Source: UBA1231 sp045123185 | GTDB taxonomy: Bacteria > Bacillota_I > Bacilli_A > ML615J-28 > CAG-313 | NCBI GenBank assembly: GCA_045123185.1 | Contig: JBGVIL010000020.1 | Span: forward strand, 1-64,000 | DNA length: 64,000 nucleotides | Direction of reading: 5' to 3' | Shown here: piece by piece, positions 17,866 through 26,826 of the stretch | Layout of the letters: each line of letters opens with the position of its first letter | How positions within the stretch are numbered: position 1 is the stretch's first letter | Notes under the pieces: model-generated | Told to the model about the DNA's origin: nothing | What the model saw: only the letters and a program-made list of their open reading frames with translations | Database searches by the model: none | Program-made: the position numbers and the translations under genes

Positions 17866-18819
17866 TTACTTAATTAATGATTTTTTAAAATATTTTTTAT
17901 ATAAAGCATCAAAAGATTTTATCATATTTTTCTTTAAATATAAGACATAAATACATTTGTTTTTTCTCTTTTTAGCCAATAATACATAATTAGTTATGCT
18001 ATCATCATTATATTTATAATTTTCTTTAAAATTTAAAATTACAATCTTAGTGTTTTTTCTTTTCACCTCAATTATTTCTTTAATAGCATTCCAACCATAA
18101 TGTTTCTTTTTACCCCAAACGGATAAAACAAAACCACCACTTCCAAAATAAATTTTATCACTTTGCACCACCATAATAAATAAATATACTAATGACAGTG
18201 TAATCATTGGAATATAGAGCCACTTGCTTATTAAACATACACATAATGATCCCACCATCATTAAAATGCTTATAATTATATTTAATATAAGTTTCTTCTT
18301 ACGAATATATACTTTATTAATAAAGCCAGTATTATAACGATAATTAAACTTATTAGACATAGACAATAATATTATTATTATAATTAAGAAATACGTATAT
18401 GAGAAGAAAAAGAATATTATTGATTTTACTTGATTTTGCTGATATTGTCCTTCAATATAATCATTTTTAGTGACTATAAAATTATTTTCACCTTCAATTC
18501 CCACGACATATCTCATATTTGTTTCTTCATAAAATTCAATAGTTACTGTTTTACCAATAGATAATGCACCTTGTAAATCTGATAAATCTGTAGCCCATCT
18601 AACACCACCAGTAATAATATATTTATCTCCTTCAATTTCTATATACATAGGTGTACTACCATATCTATGATGCCTTCCTTTATCAAAGAATGAAATGTCA
18701 CCACTAATTGTCTTTGTTGGTCCATCATATATATCACTAAATAAAAATACACATCCCAATATGATTGCTATTAAACATGGGATAAATAAAGGTACAATTT
18801 TAAAAATATCTTTTTTCAT
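17866..18819 (-). CDS. Membrane protein with four TM segments, function unknown
   Basis: 317 residues. A first helix (about 9-29) is followed by an extracytoplasmic beta domain (GDISFFDKGRHHRYGSTPMYIEI...) that resembles a DUF3592-like module. Then come further helices near 138-157, 180-196 and 200-218, and a C-terminal PH-like segment (IYFGSGGFVLSVWGKKKHYGWNAIKEI). No catalytic residues are visible. The ribosome site AGAGGATAAAA precedes the ATG. It belongs to the same series of individually promoted envelope genes as its neighbours. Confidence 0.72.
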   Translation of the reverse strand: MKKDIFKIVPLFIPCLIAIILGCVFLFSDIYDGPTKTISGDISFFDKGRHHRYGSTPMYIEIEGDKYIITGGVRWATDLSDLQGALSIGKTVTIEFYEETNMRYVVGIEGENNFIVTKNDYIEGQYQQNQVKSIIFFFFSYTYFLIIIIILLSMSNKFNYRYNTGFINKVYIRKKKLILNIIISILMMVGSLCVCLISKWLYIPMITLSLVYLFIMVVQSDKIYFGSGGFVLSVWGKKKHYGWNAIKEIIEVKRKNTKIVILNFKENYKYNDDSITNYVLLAKKRKNKCIYVLYLKKNMIKSFDALYKKYFKKSLIK

Positions 18820-18908
18820 TTTTATCCTCTATACATTTATAATAAATGTATAACTTTCATAATCTCAATTTTATTTTAGTTTTCTATCTCACTAAGTCCT
18901 ATAATTAA

Positions 18909-18917
18909 TTATACCAC
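18909..18917 (-). promoter_or_regulatory. Extended -10 promoter of the 17866 gene
   Basis: TGGTATAAT in the conserved context seen at 13949 and 15847. The block upstream of it, including the terminator, is nearly identical to that at 15860-15911. Confidence 0.55.
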
Positions 18918-18949
18918 ACTATACAAAAATTTACTACAAAATTAAAAAA

Positions 18950-18975
18950 GCCACTTCATTTTTCAACAAAGTGGC
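18950..18975 (-). terminator. Terminator after murI
   Basis: GCCACTT / AAGTGGC stem with a T run on the minus strand. A truncated start of the repeat block (GTATTCTAATGGTGTACTAGG) sits between it and the murI stop. Confidence 0.8.
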
Positions 18976-19020
18976 GTGTATTCTAATGGTGTACTAGGTG
19001 ATCCACCAACTATTTTCGAT

Positions 19021-19791
19021 TTATTTAATATTTAATAATTCTACTTGATAATATATGTTTTGAGATTCCATTTTTCTTTGGAATTCTTTGATATGAGCTG
19101 TTGAATATACTATTCTTTTAGGATTATCAAGTGTTTGATTAAGTGATACACATTGTTTTAAGTGATCGCTTACTACGTAATCTGATACTACATAATTTGA
19201 TTCACCTAATACTTCTTTGAAGTATGGTATTAAATATCCAAAGTGTGTACAACCACAAATAAATGTATCAAATAAATTTATATGCTCTTTTAAATGCTTA
19301 TTTATTAATTCTATCGCATTTGTGTGGTATTCAGTATCAGTCATATTTTGTTTACTTTCAACTAAAGTAACAAATTCACTACCTTTAACTGGTATTACTT
19401 CTTTGTTATTTAACTTAATATACTTTTGATATTCACCAAGTTCAATCGTTAAGTCTGTCGCAAGAGTTAAGATTGAACCTTTTTTATTTAAAGTTGAAGC
19501 ATAATTAGCTGTTAGTTCAATAATACCAATTACATTATCATATTGTTTAGTCATAAATTGTAATACTGAAGATGCAGTATTGCATGCAATAATGATAGCT
19601 TTAGAATCTTTGAAATGTTCAATTATTTTTTGAACTCTTTCGCTAAGTAAATATTTATCTTTTGTTCCGTATGGGAAATATTCTTCATCCGCAACATAGA
19701 CATAATTTTCATTAGGGTATTGTTTGATTAGTGTATTAAAAATATTTAAACCACCAAGACCTGAATCAATAACTACAATTTGGTTTTTCAT
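19021..19791 (-). CDS. murI: Glutamate racemase
   Basis: This 256-residue protein interconverts L- and D-glutamate for peptidoglycan synthesis in the cytoplasm. It shows the family hallmarks: the DSGLGG start, the YFPYGTK block, the catalytic Cys70 (ACNTAS) and Cys181 (GCTH). The length is typical. It is the last gene of a minus-strand operon: GH9 glycosidase, two chromate transporter halves, murI, with a gap of only 9 nt to the transporter. A good ribosome site (AGAGGTGTCAT) precedes the ATG. Its presence argues against a wall-less Mollicute. Confidence 0.93.
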   Translation of the reverse strand: MKNQIVVIDSGLGGLNIFNTLIKQYPNENYVYVADEEYFPYGTKDKYLLSERVQKIIEHFKDSKAIIIACNTASSVLQFMTKQYDNVIGIIELTANYASTLNKKGSILTLATDLTIELGEYQKYIKLNNKEVIPVKGSEFVTLVESKQNMTDTEYHTNAIELINKHLKEHINLFDTFICGCTHFGYLIPYFKEVLGESNYVVSDYVVSDHLKQCVSLNQTLDNPKRIVYSTAHIKEFQRKMESQNIYYQVELLNIK

Positions 19792-19800
19792 ATGACACCT

Positions 19801-20361
19801 CTATGGAAGTAATCCATACATGATCAGTCCAAGACCTGCGCCCATAAGGATAATCAGTATTGGATTTTTTGTTTTTTTAAATCTTGTCATTACAAAAGCA
19901 ATTGACATAATAATTAATGCTTTATAGTCAAATCCACTAAATTGCCATAAACCATCAAATACTTCTTTCCACATTAGAGTAATAGCAGTTCCAGCAATTA
20001 AACTAATGATTACTGGTTTTACACCCTTTAAAGCACCTTTAACATATTTGTTATCTGTAAAGTTACTTAAAAATTTACTAATAATTAATATTATGATAAA
20101 TGATGGTGAGATTACACCAAGTGTTGCAAAAAATGCTCCCAAAACACCATATTGTGAAAATCCTATAAACGTTGCACAATTAACTGCAAAAGGACCAGGT
20201 GTTGATTCACTAATTGCAAGATAATTCATCAGTTCAATTTCTGTTGCCCATCCAGCAGCAACTGATTCTTGGGTAATAAGTGGAATCATAGCATATCCAC
20301 CGCCAATAGTAAATAAACCTATTTTAAAGAAAGTCCAAAACAATTTAAGAAGTATTAACAT
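19801..20361 (-). CDS. Chromate transporter family protein, half-size
   Basis: 186 residues, one CHR domain of PF02417. The signature near the start reads FKIGLFTIGGGYAMIPLI, followed by AISESTPGPFAVNCATFIGF. Half-size CHR proteins are usually encoded in pairs that assemble as a heterodimer, and the partner ends on the same base where this gene starts (20361). Chromate export is documented for larger relatives; the natural substrate in gut-type bacteria is not known. Confidence 0.88.
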   Translation of the reverse strand: MLILLKLFWTFFKIGLFTIGGGYAMIPLITQESVAAGWATEIELMNYLAISESTPGPFAVNCATFIGFSQYGVLGAFFATLGVISPSFIIILIISKFLSNFTDNKYVKGALKGVKPVIISLIAGTAITLMWKEVFDGLWQFSGFDYKALIIMSIAFVMTRFKKTKNPILIILMGAGLGLIMYGLLP

Positions 20362-20921
20362 TATTTGTTACCTCCTTCTTTTGGTTTATTAATAATGGCA
20401 TACCATATTACACCGAATATAAATCCTAAAATAATAAAGTAAATTGTTGATACATTTGGAAAAATAAATGTTAATGAAATAGCTAAAAGGAAGACTATTA
20501 AACTAACTAAATTCTTTGGTGTATTTTTTATAAGTTTAATCGCAGCGTTAAGAATTAACACACCAACAACTGCTCTTATTCCTCTAAATGCATATTGAAC
20601 AATTTCATTTGCTAAAAACTGATCAATAAATAAACTTAAAATACAAATAATGGCAAACGATGGCAAAAATACACCAAGTGTTGCAAAAAGTGATCCCCAA
20701 AATTTATTGACCTTGTAACCTACATAAGTTGCACTGTTAATCGCAATAACACCAGGAGTTGACTCGGCAATCGCAATCATATCTAAGATTTCATCATCAG
20801 TTACCCACTTATGTTTTTCAACAGTTTCTCTACTAATTAGTGGAATCATAGCAAGTCCTCCACCAAATGTAAATAAACCTATTTTAAAAAATGTTGTAAA
20901 TAATTGTAAATTTTTATTCAT
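20361..20921 (-). CDS. Chromate transporter family protein, partner half
   Basis: 186 residues with the same CHR domain: FKIGLFTFGGGLAMIPLI and AIAESTPGVIAINSATYVGY. It pairs with the 19801 gene. The ATG at 20921 is preferred over 20945 because AGGTGTCAT precedes it and because 20945 lies inside the GH9 gene. The C-terminus has further membrane helices. It is co-transcribed with the GH9 gene upstream and murI downstream. Confidence 0.88.
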   Translation of the reverse strand: MNKNLQLFTTFFKIGLFTFGGGLAMIPLISRETVEKHKWVTDDEILDMIAIAESTPGVIAINSATYVGYKVNKFWGSLFATLGVFLPSFAIICILSLFIDQFLANEIVQYAFRGIRAVVGVLILNAAIKLIKNTPKNLVSLIVFLLAISLTFIFPNVSTIYFIILGFIFGVIWYAIINKPKEGGNK

Positions 20922-20928
20922 ATGACAC

Positions 20929-23226
20929 CTACTCAATATCTGCAAGTACCCATAAGTACTTACCTGTTGTATGTCCCCAAATTTCTTTATAAACAGCTTG
21001 TGTCATCATTGGCCAGTATGGTAAATCAGCTTCTCCAAAAGTCATAATTCCAACAGGTAATGCTCCTACCATTTGTGGAGAAAACGCTACATATAGTGGA
21101 TGATAGTTGTAACCTTCACCATACATTGTTGAAGATGCGAATGGATTTTTTCCTAGTATCCACTCAAGTTGATCAATTGCAATTTGTTTTAACTCATCAT
21201 CTTTTAACACTTTAGCAATAATTGATATTGCCTTTGTTTTACTAAGTAGTGTTGCGTGGAAACCTCTTCTTTGAATCGAAATCGGGAATGTTCTAATATA
21301 TGCGTTATCAGAAACTTTTCTTCCTTGTTTTGCTTGAAGTTGTAGATTAATATACGCTTCTTCAATAGTTCCGTGAGTTGGGGGAACAGTAAAACGATCC
21401 ATATTAATTTTATCTAAAATATATATATGACCAGGTACAAGACCATAAGGTTTAGTGTCAGTAATTGTTGACATAACATACTCTTTATAAAGTTTTAAAC
21501 CAGTAGTCCAAGAAGAAACTTCTTCATCATTTGGTAGTATTTCTAAGAGCATTGCAAGACCATGAATTGGTGATTGTTCATGACCACGATGTTCATAAGT
21601 TAAGATGTATTTATGAAGTGGGTCTTCGTAGAAGAATCCTTTAATTTTATCTTCACCAATTCCTTCTGTTTCTTGACAGCTTAAAACTATTTTAGCATAA
21701 GCTTTTGCAACTTTTAAATAGTCTTCATTTTGTGTTGCTTTATATAGTTCTACAGCTGCAATAATTCCATGTCCTGCAACTTGTGAATCAATATTTGGTC
21801 CCCAACGTTTTGTATATATACCATTTTCATAACCTAGTTTTGCGGCTTCAAAATCACCAATTGCAGATCTTTTACACCAATCGGCAAAAACTGGATCATC
21901 ACCAAACATAACAGATGCTTTAGCTAGTGCAGCACTTGAAGTAAAGTTTTCAAATGGACCATTTTCAGCAACATTTGCATAAACACTTTTATTATCAGGA
22001 CTTAATACATTATCGCGCCAAACATTATAAAGTACTGCCATAGCACGCATACCATCACCAAATCTGGTTCTTAAAAGCCAGTTAGCACCAACTCTAGCTT
22101 CTTGTAATAATCTTTCATATAAATCTAAATCTTTGTCTTTTTTAGTTTCTGCTAAATCTAAAATTGCATGTGTCATTTCGGCTGTACAAATTTCAAATTG
22201 AGAAACATCTCCAGCATCGTGCCATCCACCAAAGTTTGGCACACTACTTCCATTAGGATGCATTGTACGACAATTTAAATGACATGCTGAATGTACTCCT
22301 TCAATATCTTCACCACATCTAAGTAGTCTTAAAAAGTTCATGCTTTTCCATATTGAAGAGTCGTATGGATTATTATCAATAATAAAAGACTTAGTTTTGG
22401 TGTTTCCTACTGTTAAATAATATTCACCTAATTTATTAAGATTAGAAAAATCTAAAACAGCAAATTTTCCAAGTTTATTATTGACTTTTTCAATTTTTGC
22501 TGAATATTCTAATTCATCATTCATATTATAAATCATAAAAGTAGTTTCAGTTGTATCTTTTGCTAAGGCAACCTTTTGTTGATTTGGATAGTATCCAACA
22601 TGTGAAAATGCTACTCGGTTTTCTAAGTCCCAACCTAGATCATAATCAACATCAACTACTTCTGCTTTAACATTATCAATATAGTGAACAAACTCTGGTA
22701 GCCCTTCTGGCGGACATCCCATCATAAATGCAGTAATAGTAATTGAACTTACCTTTGTTCTATCATACTTATCAATTTCCCAAACAACTTTATTCCATTT
22801 ATTTGGTGTTAAACTTGGTGCATTAGTATGATACTTTCCATTATTTAAAATACTAATATGATAATAGAAGTTTTGATAACCAGTTGCAACTGGCATAATA
22901 TCAAAAGATAAACGATTATATTTTGATAAATCTAAATCATATAATTCAATTGATATTCCAAGTGTTGGTCTTGGTGATATACCTTCAGCAAAAGTATTTC
23001 CTTCTACCTTTAAGCTCTTTTCATCTGTTAGATAAACATCACTTGATATTGAACATTTTAAACCTTCTTTATAAGAAACATTCTTTAAAGTTGTCCCATC
23101 ATATAAAGTTACACTTTCTTTCACTTCTTTATTAACCCATCTTGTATTAGCATCTTCTTCAAGATTTGGTTTCATAAAACGATTGGCATTTCTACTTGAT
23201 TTTTTTAGTAATTCTAGTTTTGTCAT
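20929..23226 (-). CDS. Glycoside hydrolase family 9 protein
   Basis: 765 residues. An N-terminal carbohydrate-binding-like domain (to about 190) is followed by a CelD_N-type Ig-like domain (about 195-280), then the (alpha/alpha)6 catalytic barrel. The catalytic aspartates are in GWHDAGD near residue 335, and the ILGKNPFASSTMYGEG block is typical for GH9. It has no signal peptide, so it should act inside the cell, perhaps on imported beta-glucan or cello-oligosaccharides. Most well-known GH9 cellulases are secreted. It is the first gene of an operon with chr genes and murI, whose promoter is 23276-23248. Substrate specificity cannot be predicted. Confidence 0.88.
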   Translation of the reverse strand: MTKLELLKKSSRNANRFMKPNLEEDANTRWVNKEVKESVTLYDGTTLKNVSYKEGLKCSISSDVYLTDEKSLKVEGNTFAEGISPRPTLGISIELYDLDLSKYNRLSFDIMPVATGYQNFYYHISILNNGKYHTNAPSLTPNKWNKVVWEIDKYDRTKVSSITITAFMMGCPPEGLPEFVHYIDNVKAEVVDVDYDLGWDLENRVAFSHVGYYPNQQKVALAKDTTETTFMIYNMNDELEYSAKIEKVNNKLGKFAVLDFSNLNKLGEYYLTVGNTKTKSFIIDNNPYDSSIWKSMNFLRLLRCGEDIEGVHSACHLNCRTMHPNGSSVPNFGGWHDAGDVSQFEICTAEMTHAILDLAETKKDKDLDLYERLLQEARVGANWLLRTRFGDGMRAMAVLYNVWRDNVLSPDNKSVYANVAENGPFENFTSSAALAKASVMFGDDPVFADWCKRSAIGDFEAAKLGYENGIYTKRWGPNIDSQVAGHGIIAAVELYKATQNEDYLKVAKAYAKIVLSCQETEGIGEDKIKGFFYEDPLHKYILTYEHRGHEQSPIHGLAMLLEILPNDEEVSSWTTGLKLYKEYVMSTITDTKPYGLVPGHIYILDKINMDRFTVPPTHGTIEEAYINLQLQAKQGRKVSDNAYIRTFPISIQRRGFHATLLSKTKAISIIAKVLKDDELKQIAIDQLEWILGKNPFASSTMYGEGYNYHPLYVAFSPQMVGALPVGIMTFGEADLPYWPMMTQAVYKEIWGHTTGKYLWVLADIE

Positions 23227-23247
23227 ATATATTACCTCTAATTATGT

Positions 23248-23276
23248 ATTATACACCATATAACGTTTTTTTGCAA
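23248..23276 (-). promoter_or_regulatory. Promoter of the GH9-chr-murI operon
   Basis: TTGCAA (23276-23271), a 17-nt spacer and TATAAT (23253-23248) lie on the minus strand, about 22 nt upstream of the ATG. Confidence 0.75.
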
Positions 23277-23281
23277 AAAGA

Positions 23282-23303
23282 AAACAAAGGTTTTACCCTT
23301 TGT
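23282..23303 (-). terminator. Terminator of the nadE operon
   Basis: AACAAAGG / CCTTTGTT hairpin directly at the nadE stop codon, followed by TTCTTTTT on the minus strand. Confidence 0.8.
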
Positions 23304-24043
23304 TAATTCTTAAAGTATTTAAATGAAGGCATAAGTTCTAGTTTAAATTGATTTATTCTATGTAAGTAGTCAATTCGATCTTTTCTTTCTTTAGCTGGTT
23401 CTATACCTTCTCTAATATATTTATCTAATTCTTCATAAGTAAAACCTAATTTGTCTTCATCAGTTTTACCACATAATCCGTCACTTGGAACTTTATCAAC
23501 TAAGTTAATTGGTAAACCTAAATATTTTCCAATTTGTTTAACTTCGTTTACTGTAAAATGTGACAGTGGTGAAAAATCACCTACTGAATCACCATATCTA
23601 GTTGAATATCCAACCCAGTCTTCTGATAAATTACATGTATTAACTACACGGCCATTAACTGATTGTGATACTGCATAAATCGCAGACATTCTAAGTCTTG
23701 GAGGTAAATTAATTACTGATTGTTCAGAAACATTTAAAGCTTTATTCATTTCTTCAACAATCCCGTTAAAAGCTTTTTCAATATTAATAACATAATATTT
23801 TATACCTAAATGATTACATAGGTGATAAGAACAATCAATATCACTTTGTTCACCATTAGGTAAAAGAACACCAATTACACGATCTTTCCCAAGAGCTTCT
23901 ACACAAAGTGCTGCAGCGACGCTTGAATCTTTTCCACCGCTAATACCAAGTACAGCATTACATGTTGGCCCATTTTTTTCAAAAAACTCTTTTATCCATT
24001 CTACACATTTAAGTGTTGCATCTTTTACATCAAATTGATACAT
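23303..24043 (-). CDS. nadE: NH3-dependent NAD synthase
   Basis: 246 residues, which fits the ammonia-dependent single-domain form; there is no glutaminase domain. The P-loop SGGKDSS (near residues 35-41) binds ATP, and the NLSEDWVGYSTRYGD block is the deamido-NAD site. It makes the last step of NAD synthesis. With pncB and pncA at 56.5-58.2 kb it would complete nicotinamide salvage if nadD exists elsewhere. It is the last gene of the operon SGNH lipoprotein, mntP, nadE, with spacings of 1 and 8 nt. Confidence 0.93.
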   Translation of the reverse strand: MYQFDVKDATLKCVEWIKEFFEKNGPTCNAVLGISGGKDSSVAAALCVEALGKDRVIGVLLPNGEQSDIDCSYHLCNHLGIKYYVINIEKAFNGIVEEMNKALNVSEQSVINLPPRLRMSAIYAVSQSVNGRVVNTCNLSEDWVGYSTRYGDSVGDFSPLSHFTVNEVKQIGKYLGLPINLVDKVPSDGLCGKTDEDKLGFTYEELDKYIREGIEPAKERKDRIDYLHRINQFKLELMPSFKYFKN

Positions 24044-24051
24044 AATTCCTC

Positions 24052-24624
24052 CTATAAAACTTCAATTAAATATTCGATAAATGTTTTAAGTCCAATTAAT
24101 ATTAAAATTATACCACCGATGATTTCGGCTTTATTACTAAGTTTGTCCCCAAATTTTTTACCAATAATTATACAAATATATGATAAAACAAAAGTCACAA
24201 TACCAATAATACCACCAGCAAGAAATGCTCTTGAAGTTTTCCAACCTACAAAGATTAATCCAATTGTTAAAGCATCGATTGATGTTGCGATACTTTGGAT
24301 AAGTAAACCTTTTAATGTTAGAACAGTATTCTCACAAGTTTCACAGTTAGAATGTTTAATACCTTCGATTAACATTTTACCACCAATAAATGATAATAAT
24401 ATTAGAGCTACCCAACTTGTAAATTGTGTTAGGAAGTCTTTAAAAATGCTTCCAGTAAAATATCCAATCATTGGCATTGCAAATTGGAAAAAACCAAATG
24501 CAAACGCGATTAAGAACATTTTACTTTTTTTCATTTTTGATTCAACTAAACCATTAGTCATTGATACAGCCGAAGCGTCCATTGCCATACCAACTCCTAA
24601 TAAAAACATCTGTCCAATATTCAT
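24052..24624 (-). CDS. mntP: Manganese efflux pump MntP
   Basis: 190 residues and six membrane helices in two halves of three, as expected for MntP (UPF0059). The first helix carries the conserved Asp (GMAMDASAVS) and the second half repeats the pattern (SIATSIDALTIG). It should export Mn2+ and protect against manganese stress. It is 1 nt downstream of the SGNH lipoprotein gene and 8 nt upstream of nadE. I see no yybP-ykoY-type riboswitch. Confidence 0.9.
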   Translation of the reverse strand: MNIGQMFLLGVGMAMDASAVSMTNGLVESKMKKSKMFLIAFAFGFFQFAMPMIGYFTGSIFKDFLTQFTSWVALILLSFIGGKMLIEGIKHSNCETCENTVLTLKGLLIQSIATSIDALTIGLIFVGWKTSRAFLAGGIIGIVTFVLSYICIIIGKKFGDKLSNKAEIIGGIILILIGLKTFIEYLIEVL

Positions 24625-24625
24625 A

Positions 24626-26068
24626 TTATGCTCCTATATATTGATCAAGTGCACTCATTACGGCACCGTAAATAGCTTCCATCCCCGCTTTATTTGGGTG
24701 TAACATATTTGCCATATATTGTTCTTTGTTTTCTTCTGTTATCACTTCATCAATTAAAGCTAAACCAAAATTTAATTCTGTACTTAATTCTCTAAGTACA
24801 TTATTATACGCTATTCTTAAATCATAACAACTTGTATATGAAAATGTTGATGCACCTAGTGTACAAACAATAATATCAACATCTCCTAGTGTCTCATACA
24901 TCATGTTAATCATTTGTTTATAGTTTCTTTTAAATGTAGAAACATCTGTTCCTACTTTACAGTCATTAGTTCCAAGATATATAATTACAACATTTACTGG
25001 AATATTTTCTTGAATTAGTAAATCAACTCTTTTTTGACTTAAACCAGCATAACCTGGCATTCCACCAGTATTTAATACACCTGTTCCACTAATTGAATTA
25101 TTAATAACAATATTTAAATTATTATTTTGATAAAGTTTGTACCACCAAGTATCACCAACAGACTGTACATCAAGTGTTGCTTGTGGATAATAATATGCAA
25201 AGCTTTCAGGAATATATCCTGCAAAAGTCGATATACTGTCGCCATAGATTGCAACGGTCGCATTTTCAAGCTTTCTTTCTACCCATTTTGCATAAAGTAC
25301 AACATCTTTATCGAAAGTTTCATCAATCATTGAAATTGGTTCTCCATCAAAAAATTCATTTAAAAACCAACCCTTAAAATAATAGCCATCTTTTTTTGGA
25401 AATGATAATCTAGTATTTTCACCAGCAATATATTGTGTTAATTCTTGGTCTAACTCTCCACCATTTAATTCATAAGAAATGTTTCGGTATGGAGCATTAT
25501 CTTTGTATTTAGCATAATACAACTTATTACCATATTCATCTTTTGATATTGATGTGTAAGGTCCATCAGTAAATTCTTCATCTAAGTACCAACCTAAAAA
25601 CTCATTATATTTTTTTTCAGGTATTGGAAGTTCAGTTTCCGTACCGAAATAATAATATCTTGTCCATTCAGATGGAAGACTTCCTCCATCTGTATCATAA
25701 TATACTAAATATTTTGTTCCTATTTCAATCCACTTCGCAGTTAATGTTATATCACTAGTTATTGTTTCTTCTTCAAATAATTGATCATCTAAATACCAAC
25801 CAATAAAAACATTATTTTCTTTTTCAGGAATAGGTAAAGTAATAGAACCTTCTGTTTCAATTACTTCTTTAGTTTCTTTATCATATTCTAAAGTTACTTT
25901 AAATAATATTTTAGGTTCTTCATAATCCGGATCTAATTCACCACATTCACATTTACCATCAACAAATACATGTTCATGAACAGGATCTTTGTTTGTTGAA
26001 TTACTCATATCACATGATGTTAGTAACAAACAAATAACAATAAATAATAAACTTAAAAATCTTTTCAT
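24626..26068 (-). CDS. SGNH-hydrolase lipoprotein with InlB-type repeats
   Basis: 480 residues. A lipobox (LLTSC) is followed by a short His/Cys motif (HEHVFVDGKCECGELDPDY), three to four Listeria-Bacteroides-type repeats (about 50-270) and an SGNH/GDSL hydrolase domain. Block I is IYGDSIS near 276, block III is LGTND near 366, and the catalytic Asp/His pair region is LHPNKAG near 457. The protein is expected on the cell surface, where such enzymes remove acyl or acetyl groups from polysaccharides. The tandem repeats probably act as a spacer or anchor. It is the first gene of an operon with mntP and nadE. Its promoter has an extended -10 (TGATATAAT) near 26090. Confidence 0.87.
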   Translation of the reverse strand: MKRFLSLLFIVICLLLTSCDMSNSTNKDPVHEHVFVDGKCECGELDPDYEEPKILFKVTLEYDKETKEVIETEGSITLPIPEKENNVFIGWYLDDQLFEEETITSDITLTAKWIEIGTKYLVYYDTDGGSLPSEWTRYYYFGTETELPIPEKKYNEFLGWYLDEEFTDGPYTSISKDEYGNKLYYAKYKDNAPYRNISYELNGGELDQELTQYIAGENTRLSFPKKDGYYFKGWFLNEFFDGEPISMIDETFDKDVVLYAKWVERKLENATVAIYGDSISTFAGYIPESFAYYYPQATLDVQSVGDTWWYKLYQNNNLNIVINNSISGTGVLNTGGMPGYAGLSQKRVDLLIQENIPVNVVIIYLGTNDCKVGTDVSTFKRNYKQMINMMYETLGDVDIIVCTLGASTFSYTSCYDLRIAYNNVLRELSTELNFGLALIDEVITEENKEQYMANMLHPNKAGMEAIYGAVMSALDQYIGA

Positions 26069-26107
26069 AATAGTCCTCTAATACTTTAGTATTATATCAC
26101 ATAAATA

Positions 26108-26818
26108 TTATTTACAATGACTTTTTATAACATTAATTACTTCACTCATATTAATGTGCTCAAATTCATGAACTGTTTTGGGATGATTAATAATATAGTC
26201 TCCAACCATATAACATTTTATACCACATGCGTATGCACATTCACCATCTTCATAAGTATTATTACCAAATAAAATAACTTCGTCACTTTTTAAATTAAAT
26301 TTATCTAATAACATCTTAAAGTACGCAGGATTTGGTTTACAAAAGTTAGAGTTTTCATAAGTAGTTATATAGTCAAAATCATTTTCTTCTAAACCAATAA
26401 AACTCATTCTAGTTAATGTTCCTAGTTTTGGAAAGATAGGATTAGTAGAAAGAACTGTAAGTAAATTTAAATCATGACAACATTTAATAATATCTAATAC
26501 ATAGGGATTTTCATCACAGCTATTTTTTGTTTGTCTAAATTCATTTGTATAAAATTCATCTATCGAATCTTTATCTTTTAGTTTTTCAGTACCATAAAAC
26601 TCAACAAACGTATCCCAAAATACTTCTTCATTAGTCTTGAAACCATCATTTAAATACATCTTTTTAGTTCCAGCCCAAATAACATCAACTAGTTCTTCTG
26701 GTTTATATCCATATGGAATCATTCTTTTACAAAGCATCCCAAAATATAGTTTTGTGAAAGATTCTTCATTTAAAGGTAATAATGTTCCATCTAAATCAAA
26801 AAATACTGCTTTTAACAT
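26108..26818 (-). CDS. HAD-superfamily hydrolase
   Basis: 236 residues with HAD motif I FDLDGT (the nucleophile Asp), motif II in LSTNP, Lys in KPNPAYF and a motif IV region ILFGNNTYEDGECA. The usual GD-x3-D at motif IV is N-x2-YED here, but the second acidic residue is kept. A small helical cap near residues 20-100 suggests a phosphoglycolate-phosphatase-like specificity, which is unproven. It lies 8 nt downstream of the histidine kinase, so it may be transcribed with the two-component system. Confidence 0.85.
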   Translation of the reverse strand: MLKAVFFDLDGTLLPLNEESFTKLYFGMLCKRMIPYGYKPEELVDVIWAGTKKMYLNDGFKTNEEVFWDTFVEFYGTEKLKDKDSIDEFYTNEFRQTKNSCDENPYVLDIIKCCHDLNLLTVLSTNPIFPKLGTLTRMSFIGLEENDFDYITTYENSNFCKPNPAYFKMLLDKFNLKSDEVILFGNNTYEDGECAYACGIKCYMVGDYIINHPKTVHEFEHINMSEVINVIKSHCK

Positions 26819-26826
26819 ATAGTCTC

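Noticed and set aside
13863..19020. Integron-like cassette array
   Set aside because: No tyrosine integrase, and the repeated blocks lack the R/L box pattern of attC. The repeats contain promoters and terminators instead.
24035..24703. 222-residue frame on the plus strand
   Set aside because: Antisense to mntP; its composition mirrors membrane-helix codons of that gene.
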